A DNA stretch of 64,000 bases from CAZEQJ01 sp964514385 (lineage in GTDB: Bacteria > Bacteroidota > Bacteroidia > Cytophagales > Cyclobacteriaceae): NCBI GenBank assembly GCA_964514385.1, contig CAZEQJ010000009.1, forward strand, positions 62,001 to 126,000. Reading direction: 5' to 3'. The position numbers and the translations under genes were made by a program. Of this stretch, positions 8,558 to 14,991 are shown one piece after another (the first letter of the stretch is position 1; each line of letters opens with the position of its first letter). The notes beneath the pieces are model-generated. The model saw only the letters and a list, made by a program, of their open reading frames with translations. It was not told the origin of the DNA and ran no database searches.

Positions 8558-8695
8558 ATACCCGATAGGGTATGCCTCTTACTAAAACCTAATCAATTAT
8601 ACCCGAACGGGTATTGTTTATACTATAACATGCGATTTTATACCCGAAAGGGTATATTTTCATTTTTATTAGTATATTTATACCCGAAAGGGTAT
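8558..8695 (+). promoter_or_regulatory. Operator array: four 16-bp palindromes about 41 bp apart
   Basis: ATACCCGATAGGGTAT (8558-8573), ATACCCGAACGGGTAT (8599-8614) and ATACCCGAAAGGGTAT (8640-8655 and 8680-8695) are near-perfect palindromes with only the central bases varying. The starts are 41, 41 and 40 bp apart, close to four helical turns, so all face the same side of the DNA. The last two flank a -7-like TATATTTA (8673-8680), and the last ends 10 bp before the hipB-like ATG at 8705. This is a classic layout for cooperative autorepression by the HTH protein encoded next. Confidence 0.85.
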
Positions 8696-8704
8696 AAAAC
8701 TATA

Positions 8705-8917
8705 ATGGAAAAGCTAAGCCAATTTGTAAAAGAAAGACGTAAAAAACTCGGGTTAACGCAAGAAGATCTATCGTTTAAAGCAGGTGTTGGACTAAGATTT
8801 GTTCGCGACCTAGAACAAGGAAAGAAATCATTAATGATTGATAAAGTCAATCAGGTCTTATCATTATTTGGCCATGAACTTGGACCTATACCAACAGAAA
8901 GGAATGAAGATCGCTAA
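8705..8917 (+). CDS. hipB: HipB-like HTH antitoxin / autorepressor
   Basis: This 70-aa XRE-type helix-turn-helix protein reads LSQFVKERRKKLGLTQEDLS, then A-G-V-G-L-R-F-V-R-D-L-E-Q-G-K. The frame is open further upstream, but the ATG at 8705 gives the normal HipB N-terminus and leaves the four operators outside the coding region. HipB binds palindromic operators as a dimer and holds the HipA-type kinase in check. In hipBST loci the antitoxin function is partly moved to HipS. Its 3' end overlaps the next gene by 14 nt, so the three genes form one transcription unit. Confidence 0.88.
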   Translation: MEKLSQFVKERRKKLGLTQEDLSFKAGVGLRFVRDLEQGKKSLMIDKVNQVLSLFGHELGPIPTERNEDR

Positions 8918-9233
8918 AGTGTACATGCATAATAAATTGGCCGGAAAATTAACGGAAGATGAGAATGGTTATCATTTTCAATACGAAAAATCATATCTGG
9001 ACCAACCGAACGCAGAGGCAATCAGCGTTTCGTTTCCACTTACAAGTGATCGATACGAAAGTAAAATCCTATTCCCGTTTTTTGACGGGTTAATTCCTGA
9101 AGGGTGGTTATTAGATATCGCACTAAAAAACTGGAAACTAAATCCACGGGATAGAATGAGCATATTATTAAAAACTTGTCATGATTGCATAGGGGCAGTA
9201 TCAATACAACCACAGGAAGAAAATGGAGAGTAA
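8904..9233 (+). CDS. hipS: HipS: HipA N-terminal subdomain encoded as a separate protein
   Basis: This 109-aa protein corresponds to the Couple_hipA N-terminal subdomain of HipA. Visible motifs are A-K-V-Y-M-H-N-K-L-A-G-K-L, ISVSFPLTSDRYES, FPFFDGLIPEGWLL and L-L-K-T-C-H-D-C-I-G-A-V-S. The ATG at 8904 (MKIAKVYMHN) fits the domain edge and overlaps hipB by 14 nt. The longer open frame only runs back into hipB. In the characterised E. coli O127 HipBST system, HipS is the neutralising partner of the kinase HipT. The gene order hipB-hipS-hipT is the same here. It overlaps hipT by 11 nt. Confidence 0.87.
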   Translation: MKIAKVYMHNKLAGKLTEDENGYHFQYEKSYLDQPNAEAISVSFPLTSDRYESKILFPFFDGLIPEGWLLDIALKNWKLNPRDRMSILLKTCHDCIGAVSIQPQEENGE

Positions 9234-10182
9234 ATGTCTTTATTGCTATAAGGAAATTGATATAGAAGAGTTAACTACTGAGACAGGTATAAAAGGTTAT
9301 CATCAAAAATGCAGTAAGAAATTCTTTGGTAAAATAAATCCTCCAGAATTGAATTTTACAGAAGACCAAATACTAGAGTTAGCTGAACAAGTTATTAAAA
9401 GTCAAAAAACGGTTACAGGTGTTCAACCTAAACTATCCCTTGGACTAACGGAAAATTCATCAGAACCTGAGCGATTTATAATTGTAGGTCTTTGGGGTGA
9501 ATATATTTTAAAGCCCCAAACAAAAACATACTCAAGTTTACCAGAAATCGAAGATTTAACAATGCACTTGGCTGAAGTCAGTAAATTAAAAACTGTGGAG
9601 CATTCACTGATCAGACTGAAATCCGGAGAATTAGCTTACATAACAAAAAGAATTGACCGGGAAAAAGGAAACAAGCTTCATATGGAAGATATGTGCCAAA
9701 TAACTGAACGAATGACGGAGCACAAGTACAATGGTTCGTACGAGCAAATAGCAAGAGCTATAAAAAAGCATACTGCAAATCCGGGTTTGGATGTAACGGA
9801 TTTCTTTGAATTAGTGCTATTTAGTTTTTTAACTGGAAACAACGATATGCACTTAAAAAACTTCTCTTTACTGAAAAGGAATTCAGAATATGGGCTATGC
9901 CCAGCTTATGATCTAGTCGCTTCGGAATTAGTATTCGAAGGAGATGACGATGATCTTGCTTTGAACTTAAATGGGAAGAAAAAAAGCATCAAAAAGAAAG
10001 ATTTTGAAATTTCTATGAAGGGTGCTGGTTTGGACTCAAAGGTTATAGACAACATATTTAAAAAGTACAAAAAACTAATTCCGAAATGGAACAAATTCAT
10101 TGAAAGTAGCTTCTTAAATGATTCAATGAAAGAAGAATACAAATCACTACTTGATAATAAAGCAGCACAAATAGAACTTTAA
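9223..10182 (+). CDS. hipT: HipT-like Ser/Thr kinase toxin with N-terminal zinc-ribbon-like motif
   Basis: This 319-aa HipA-type kinase core lacks the N-terminal subdomain, which hipS encodes. A possible zinc ribbon uses C5, C8, H27 and C30. The ATP-binding loop is K-T-V-T-G-V-Q-P-K (62-70), with T63-V64-T65 at the place of the SxS autophosphorylation motif of HipT. The catalytic loop is N-N-D-M-H-L-K-N-F-S near 206-215, and the metal-binding segment is AYDLVAS near 230. HipA phosphorylates GltX and the E. coli HipT phosphorylates TrpS, each lowering charged tRNA. The target here is unknown. The gene is AT-rich like the rest of the island and is followed by the second boundary repeat. Confidence 0.88.
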   Translation: MESKCLYCYKEIDIEELTTETGIKGYHQKCSKKFFGKINPPELNFTEDQILELAEQVIKSQKTVTGVQPKLSLGLTENSSEPERFIIVGLWGEYILKPQTKTYSSLPEIEDLTMHLAEVSKLKTVEHSLIRLKSGELAYITKRIDREKGNKLHMEDMCQITERMTEHKYNGSYEQIARAIKKHTANPGLDVTDFFELVLFSFLTGNNDMHLKNFSLLKRNSEYGLCPAYDLVASELVFEGDDDDLALNLNGKKKSIKKKDFEISMKGAGLDSKVIDNIFKKYKKLIPKWNKFIESSFLNDSMKEEYKSLLDNKAAQIEL

Positions 10183-10187
10183 AACTA

Positions 10188-10434
10188 GCTACAACAGGAC
10201 CTGTCCTTGCTCCGTTCTCTTTGGATTGCCATGTCCTTATATCCGGACCTGATGCAAGGATATCTGAGACACATGACCGTTTGCTCGTTGCGATAGCCTC
10301 ACCGAAAAGGTATTCGTTTCAACTACACACTAAATAGCCCGTAGCCTTTGATTTAATCCGATAAATGCACAATTTACTTTTAAAAAATGGGATAGGGGAT
10401 ATGGCGTTAATGATGATATATCCGGGTTATGCAC
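10188..10434 (+). repeat. attC-like boundary repeat, copy 2
   Basis: The repeat begins just after hipT with GCTACAAC (10188-10195) and ends with GTTATGCAC (10426-10434). Its right 200 bp match 7492-7698. Its start (CCTTGCTCCGTTC) and end (GGGGATATGGCGTTAATGAT) match the shorter copy at 10993-11106. Homology among the three copies stops at GTT. The next CDS starts 12 bp beyond this core, as in integron cassettes. Confidence 0.6.
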
Positions 10435-10445
10435 AATATATATGT

Positions 10446-10988
10446 ATGAGGATTCTTCCGCTTTTTCTTATGTTAGCCTGCTCAACACGAACAGAACTTC
10501 TAATTCCAGCTCTCGAGGAAAGGTATCAAACTGCAGAACAGATAATTCTAGACACCTCTAACAACCTATTTGATCATCCTTTAATTTTCTCAAATAACAG
10601 CCTTTTGGGGCCACCGACCTACCCAACTCCAAGCGAACGGGATTTCTTAATCAAACTGCTTAATATTAAAGATTCCACTTACTTGCTTGAACAGCTTAAG
10701 GAGCGTAGAACGCTGGAACCAACTAGATTCAAAGATTCAAGAATACAAATCCTGAAAACTTCTGAAATCGAAACTGAAGATTTTTGGAATCTGATAAAAA
10801 CAGACAGTATTGAAGGACTTTATTCGATTGAACTTCCAATTTTTGACGAAACCAAAACAAAATGCTACCTCCGAACTGGCTACTTATGTGGTGAACTTTG
10901 CGGTGGACAAGAAGACTACCTTTTTCAACTAAACGAGAAAACTGGAAGCTGGGAAATGACTGAATTATTAGACGGATCCGTTTATTAA
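10446..10988 (+). CDS. Lipoprotein of unknown function
   Basis: This 180-aa protein is not recognised. The ATG at 10446 gives a short lipoprotein signal, MRILPLFLMLAC, with lipobox L-M-L-A-C. Earlier in-frame starts would place a non-signal stretch inside the boundary repeat. The mature part is polar and carries four cysteines in C-Y-L-R-T-G-Y-L-C-G-E-L-C near the C-terminus, plus a D-Y-L-F-Q-L-N motif. It is the only gene of a 672-bp unit (10427-11098) whose two ends are exactly complementary over 9 bp. That suggests a mobile single-gene cassette. Confidence 0.7.
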   Translation: MRILPLFLMLACSTRTELLIPALEERYQTAEQIILDTSNNLFDHPLIFSNNSLLGPPTYPTPSERDFLIKLLNIKDSTYLLEQLKERRTLEPTRFKDSRIQILKTSEIETEDFWNLIKTDSIEGLYSIELPIFDETKTKCYLRTGYLCGELCGGQEDYLFQLNEKTGSWEMTELLDGSVY

Positions 10989-10992
10989 AAAT

Positions 10993-11106
10993 GTGCATAA
11001 CACACGCTGCTATGAAAAGCCATAAGCGTTTCAGTCCAAGTCCTTGCTCCGTTCCTTTTGGAGATCGGGGATATGGGGTTAATGATGATACATCGGTGTT
11101 ATCGGC
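10993..11106 (+). repeat. attC-like recombination site, best-formed copy
   Basis: The 114-bp element opens with GTGCATAAC (10993-11001), the exact reverse complement of GTTATGCAC (10426-10434) at the start of the same unit. This is the R''/R' relation expected for an integron cassette. It closes with GTTATCGGC (11098-11106). An internal stem, CGCT..TATG / CATA..AGCG (about 11006-11028), and pairing of ATAACAC with GTGTTAT near the ends allow a folded single strand. No integrase gene is visible in this window. Confidence 0.6.
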
Positions 11107-11150
11107 AATCCATTCAAACCGAAATTGGCTAAAATCAGTATATTTGAATA

Positions 11151-11318
11151 ATGGTAACTGTAATTAAAAGAGGCGACTCTCCAGAAGAGATCAAAAGAAA
11201 GGTTAATGCAGCTATTTCAAATAGACGTAAAAGTGATATTAATAAATATGCCGGCTCTATTAAACTTTCTGTGGATCCATTAAAATGGCAAAAAGAAATT
11301 AGAAATGAATGGGAATAA
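11151..11318 (+). CDS. Small antitoxin of the adjacent PIN-domain toxin
   Basis: This 55-aa protein reads MVTVIKRGDSPEEIKRKVNA, then K-Y-A-G-S-I-K-L-S-V-D-P-L-K-W-Q-K-E-I-R-N-E-W-E. It overlaps the PIN gene by 14 nt. The C-terminal W-Q-K-E-I-R-N-E-W segment is the kind of short helix that plugs the active site of a PIN partner. It is typical of small antitoxins paired with VapC-like toxins in Bacteroidota. It starts 45 bp after the GTTATCGGC core, so it is the first gene of the next repeat-bounded unit. Confidence 0.75.
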   Translation: MVTVIKRGDSPEEIKRKVNAAISNRRKSDINKYAGSIKLSVDPLKWQKEIRNEWE

Positions 11319-11676
11319 ATTATTCCTGGACACAAATATCATTTTATACTTTTTAGGAAATGATCCAGATGTAGTAAAAGCATTGGAAGAAAGTGAAGTT
11401 GTCATTTCATTTGTTTCAGAATTAGAACTATTATCCTATCCAAAAATTTCAGAAACTGAGGAAGATCAATTTAGAGGTTTTTTAGATTCATCTCAATTAG
11501 TCAACATCAATCAAGAGATAAAAGAAATCACTATTGATCTTAAAAGAAAATACAAACTGAAGCCTCCAGTCGCTATAATTGCTGCATCTTCCTACTATTT
11601 TAATCTTCCATTATTTACTGCCGATTCTGATTTTAGTAAAGTTGAAGTATTGGACGTCATTATGTTGGATGTTTGA
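11305..11676 (+). CDS. VapC-like PIN-domain protein with an altered active site
   Basis: This 123-aa PIN domain keeps F-L-D-T-N-I-I-L-Y (D9), S-E-L-E-L-L (E39/E41) and L-F-T-A-D-S-D-F (D107). PIN toxins cleave specific RNAs using a cluster of acidic residues. The segment that normally reads L-x-P-D-A-I-I-A-A is L-K-P-P-V-A-I-I-A-A here. Val89 therefore replaces the third acidic residue (codon GTC, one base from GAC). Activity may be lost or reduced. The frame is otherwise intact and overlaps its antitoxin by 14 nt. Confidence 0.8.
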   Translation: MNGNKLFLDTNIILYFLGNDPDVVKALEESEVVISFVSELELLSYPKISETEEDQFRGFLDSSQLVNINQEIKEITIDLKRKYKLKPPVAIIAASSYYFNLPLFTADSDFSKVEVLDVIMLDV

Positions 11677-11720
11677 ATGGAAAATTATTAGCATTGTGCA
11701 TAGTCCATACCTGGCTTTGA

Positions 11721-11738
11721 ATACGAGAGCGTTGACGG
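11721..11738 (+). repeat. Possible boundary core remnant
   Basis: ATACGAGAGC followed by GTTGACGG has the same spacing (ATA, seven bases, GTT) as the ends at 7690, 10426 and 11098. It precedes the next CDS by 29 bp. No matching inverted partner was found, so this is a weak call. Confidence 0.3.
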
Positions 11739-11759
11739 TAATTTGGAAAAAAAACCAAG

Positions 11760-12491
11760 ATGAATATTAAACAATTAACATTCGCATTTCTGATGGTTGG
11801 ACTTATAAGTTGCTATTCGACCTCAAATGAAAAAAAACCTGCACAAACAGAATCCTATCCGGATATTCAAATTGTAGGTGCAATGAAAAATGTAATGTGG
11901 AAAGGCGAATTAGGAAGTAGCCTTGACCTTGACACTATTTCGGATAAGAATGGACTTTACGGACTTGGACCTGTAAGCTACTTAACAGGCGAATTGCTGA
12001 TTAACAACGGACAGAGCTATATGTCTGAAGTGACCTCGGACTCGACAATGACCGTTCAAAAAACGTATAAAACATCTGCACCTTTCTTTGTTTATGGAAA
12101 TGTAACGGAATGGGATGAACTGGATTTGCCATCTGACGTGAATACAATTCAGGATTTAGAGATATTTATTGACGACAAAACAACTGATTTCAAAAGGCCT
12201 TTCGTCTTTAAATTAATCGGACAAGTTTCTAGTGCAATTATCCATATTCAGAATCTACCCAAAGGAACAAAAGTATCCTCACCAGCCGAAGCCCATCAAG
12301 GACAAACCAATTACAAAATTGAAAATGAAGATACAGAAATAATTGGTTTTTTCTCAACAGAGCACCAGGGGGTTTTTACTCATCACGACTCATTTTTGCA
12401 TATGCACTTGATAACAATGGACGAAACTAAAATGGGACATTTAGACGAATTAGAGATCGGAAAAATGAAATTATATCTACCGAAAAAATAA
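11760..12491 (+). CDS. Acetolactate decarboxylase-like lipoprotein
   Basis: This 243-aa protein has a lipoprotein signal (MNIKQLTFAFLMVGLISC). The mature part follows the alpha-acetolactate decarboxylase pattern: GLGPVSYLTGELLI, F-F-V-Y-G-N-V-T-E-W, P-F-V-F-K-L-I-G, G-F-F-S-T-E-H-Q-G-V-F-T-H-H near 200, then L-H-M-H-L-I and G-H-L-D-E-L. The last His pair and the following His are the expected zinc ligands. The family converts acetolactate to acetoin in the cytoplasm, so a lipid-anchored form would act on another substrate or be envelope-bound. It is the last gene of the repeat-bounded island. Confidence 0.68.
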   Translation: MNIKQLTFAFLMVGLISCYSTSNEKKPAQTESYPDIQIVGAMKNVMWKGELGSSLDLDTISDKNGLYGLGPVSYLTGELLINNGQSYMSEVTSDSTMTVQKTYKTSAPFFVYGNVTEWDELDLPSDVNTIQDLEIFIDDKTTDFKRPFVFKLIGQVSSAIIHIQNLPKGTKVSSPAEAHQGQTNYKIENEDTEIIGFFSTEHQGVFTHHDSFLHMHLITMDETKMGHLDELEIGKMKLYLPKK

Positions 12492-12498
12492 AAGCTAC

Positions 12499-12788
12499 CT
12501 ACAACAAATGCTGCTAAAATTGAAGGCTTAATGCTCCTGTTCTTCCTCCAGAACCATTACCGACCAGCTCTTTTATGATCCTCTATGCCCTTAGCTATTC
12601 ATTCCTTTAAAATCACTAACCTTAGCTACCATAAGTCCTTGCTCCTTTCTTTTTAGTTTTGTTTGCAAACCCTGATTTAAGAAGATAGCAGTAAAGGACT
12701 TATGAATTTACATAGGTGCTATGAATGAATGGTTCTTTATTGGTATGGTAAGCCAGTTGGTATTTGGGAAGTCCGACACGAGTTGTAA
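12499..12788. repeat. Non-coding nested inverted repeats closing the accessory island
   Basis: No gene is seen between 12492 and 12904. The stretch holds nested inverted repeats in correct order: TACAAC (12500) / GTTGTA (12782), GGCTTA / TAAGCC, AGAACCATT (12550-12558) / AATGGTTCT (12728-12736), ATTCATTC / GAATGAAT, and CATAAGTCCTT (12630-12640) / AAGGACTTATG (12694-12704). Together they could fold one strand into a long imperfect hairpin. AGTCCTTGCTCC also occurs in copies 2 and 3. It is longer than ordinary attC sites. Confidence 0.5.
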
Positions 12789-12904
12789 ATTTATACTTAT
12801 GTATGGCCTGTTGCAGCAGGAAGGGTTGTTGGTTCGCCAGTAGGTTCCCACCCATCATAGCTGGGTCGTTTTGCTAGCCCTTCTTTATTTACTAAGTAGA
12901 CAAT

Positions 12905-13585
12905 TTGAAACTCTCTGTTATCATCCCCACGTATAATGAGGCAGATTATATACGATCTGTGATCAATCATCTTCGAGATAATCTTTCTAATGATGCCGAA
13001 GTGATAGTGGTAGATGGCGGTAGTACGGATGAAACACTTAAGATTGTTGAGGAGTTGGGTATTCAATTTGTATCATCTCCGATCAAAATGCGAGCAGCTC
13101 AGATGAATCTTGGCGCATCACATGCTAGTGGAGATATACTATATTTTTTACATGCTGATAGTTATCCACCTGTTAGCTTTGAAATGGATATTAAAACAAG
13201 CTCAGCGCAATATCAGGCAGGATTTTTTTGGATCAAATTTGACTGGGACCACTGGCTATTACAATTCAGTGGCTGGTTGGCAAAATTTAATATCAACGCT
13301 TTTCGGTTTGGTGATCAGAGTATGTATATCGCAAAAGAATTATTCGAGAAGATAGCAGGGTTCGATGATCAGTATCAGGTCTGTGAAGATAATGAGATCG
13401 TGTACAGAATCAGGAAGCATACTAAAATTACAGTCATCCAAAAACGGATCATCAGTAGCGCCAGAAAATACCGAAAAATCGGGGCATGGCGTTTGCAATG
13501 GGTCTACCTACAAATTTATTCACTGTACAGACTAGGCTTATCTCAACAAAAGCTGTTTAACATTTACAGAAAAAAGGTCAGGTAA
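12905..13585 (+). CDS. Family 2 glycosyltransferase (TIGR04283-like)
   Basis: This 226-aa GT-A fold glycosyltransferase is of the short rSAM/selenodomain-associated type. It starts KLSVIIPTYNEADYI, continues V-I-V-V-D-G-G-S-T-D-E-T, A-A-Q-M-N-L-G-A near residue 60 and the D-x-D-like L-H-A-D-S near 80, and ends with a helical Y-R-L-G region. The frame starts with TTG at 12905 and no ATG is available before the first beta strand, so a TTG start is likely. Its acceptor is unknown. The gene converges on the photolyase gene with one base between stops and marks the return to backbone sequence. Confidence 0.82.
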   Translation: MKLSVIIPTYNEADYIRSVINHLRDNLSNDAEVIVVDGGSTDETLKIVEELGIQFVSSPIKMRAAQMNLGASHASGDILYFLHADSYPPVSFEMDIKTSSAQYQAGFFWIKFDWDHWLLQFSGWLAKFNINAFRFGDQSMYIAKELFEKIAGFDDQYQVCEDNEIVYRIRKHTKITVIQKRIISSARKYRKIGAWRLQWVYLQIYSLYRLGLSQQKLFNIYRKKVR

Positions 13586-13586
13586 T

Positions 13587-14891
13587 CTACATTTTCCCTA
13601 ATCCGATTTTAAATGCTTCCAGCGCTCTTTCTCTACCCAGTTTATGCTCCACAATGGGCTTCGGATAGGTAAGTTCCTGAAATTCAGGCACCCATTTCCG
13701 GATGTATTTCAGGTCCTTATCAAATTTTTCTGTCTGGGAATATGGATTGAAAATTCTGAAATACGGCTGTGCATCGGTGCCGGTGCTGGCAGCCCATTGC
13801 CATCCACCATTATTCGACGCCAGCTCATAATCCAGCAGCTTTTTCCCGAAATAGGCCTCTCCCCATCGCCAGTCAATCAATAAATGCTTCGTTAGAAAAG
13901 AAGCTACAGTCATCCGCACCCGGTTGTGCATGTAGCCGGTGTTGTTCAGCTCCCGCATACCGGCATCTACGATGGGGTATCCTGTCTCCCCGTTACACCA
14001 TTTTTCAAAGGATTCAGTATCATCGCGCCACGGGATGTTGTCGTATTCCGGTTTGAATGCATGGTCCACCACTTGTGGATTGTAGTACAATATCATCATG
14101 TAAAACTCCCGCCAGATCAGCTCTTTGAGGTAGGTTTGATTCAGGTCTGCCGCTCTTTTTGCCAACTTTCTGATGCTGATGGTGCCATGGCGGAGATGTA
14201 TTCCGAGTCGTGAAGTACCAACAACCGCCGGAAAATTTCTGGTTTTGTCATATGTGCGAATGATGGATTTGTTGATATCAGCAGAAGGAATGTCGATACT
14301 ACTTGCCTTAAACCCCATCGATTGCAGCGTATGAACGGTATGATCACCTGTTTTATAAAAACGGGAATAATCGGTCGCATATTCCTGTAGTTGAGTTTCA
14401 GCAAAAAGCTTCATCCAGGAGTTTTTAAAGGGGGTGTAAACTTTGTAAAAACTACCTGAACCGCTTTTTATTTCGTCCGGTTCATGGATAACCTGATCTT
14501 TAAAATCATAAAACGGAATTCCTTTTCCGTTCAGCAATTCACTTACCTGCCCGTCTCGCTCTCTAGCGTAGGGTTCATAATCCCGGTTGGTGTACACAGC
14601 ATGAACCTCATATTCGTCAAGTATTTTTTTAAAGGCTTCGATGGGCGTGTCATAATACGTTTTTATACCACTATCACATTTTTCCCTGAGAGACTGATCC
14701 ATCGACGACACCCGCTCCCGGATGAATTGTACGCGGGCATCTGCCTTTTCCTCCAGCTTATCGAGGATATTACGGTCGAAAATAAATACGGGCAGGACAG
14801 GATACTCATCCTGCAGGGCATAATGTAGCCCGGCGTTATCTTCCAGGCGAAGATCACGACGAAACCAGAATACGGATACCTTCTTTGACAT
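13587..14891 (-). CDS. phrB: Deoxyribodipyrimidine photolyase / cryptochrome family
   Basis: This 434-aa flavoprotein has an N-terminal photolyase alpha/beta domain (VFWFRRDLRLEDNAGL) and a C-terminal FAD-binding helical domain with TSRLGIHLRHG, L-I-W-R-E-F-Y, G-Y-P-I-V-D-A-G-M-R-E-L, M-H-N-R-V-R-M and N-N-G-G-W-Q-W-A-A-S-T-G-T-D. These are the conserved FAD- and lesion-contacting stretches of class I CPD photolyases. It repairs UV-induced pyrimidine dimers with blue light. Some cryptochromes share these motifs, but the complete repair-type C-terminal motif favours photolyase. The ATG at 14891 is the only sensible start. The 100 bp between it and the tamB stop hold no gene. Confidence 0.95.
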   Translation of the reverse strand: MSKKVSVFWFRRDLRLEDNAGLHYALQDEYPVLPVFIFDRNILDKLEEKADARVQFIRERVSSMDQSLREKCDSGIKTYYDTPIEAFKKILDEYEVHAVYTNRDYEPYARERDGQVSELLNGKGIPFYDFKDQVIHEPDEIKSGSGSFYKVYTPFKNSWMKLFAETQLQEYATDYSRFYKTGDHTVHTLQSMGFKASSIDIPSADINKSIIRTYDKTRNFPAVVGTSRLGIHLRHGTISIRKLAKRAADLNQTYLKELIWREFYMMILYYNPQVVDHAFKPEYDNIPWRDDTESFEKWCNGETGYPIVDAGMRELNNTGYMHNRVRMTVASFLTKHLLIDWRWGEAYFGKKLLDYELASNNGGWQWAASTGTDAQPYFRIFNPYSQTEKFDKDLKYIRKWVPEFQELTYPKPIVEHKLGRERALEAFKIGLGKM

Positions 14892-14991
14892 GTAGTGGTA
14901 ACAGCAATTAAAAGCCTAGGTTTGATTTATTCGGGATTAACTGCAAATAACGAATCTGGCACTGCAGTTGATGGTGGAAAATCAAGGCCAA

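Noticed and set aside
12797..13066. 89-aa minus-strand ORF across the start of the glycosyltransferase gene
   Set aside because: It mostly mirrors the conserved GT2 N-terminus on the other strand and has no recognisable domain.
14892..14991. Possible small gene between phrB and tamB
   Set aside because: The frames there are short and run into tamB, with no start context or domain.
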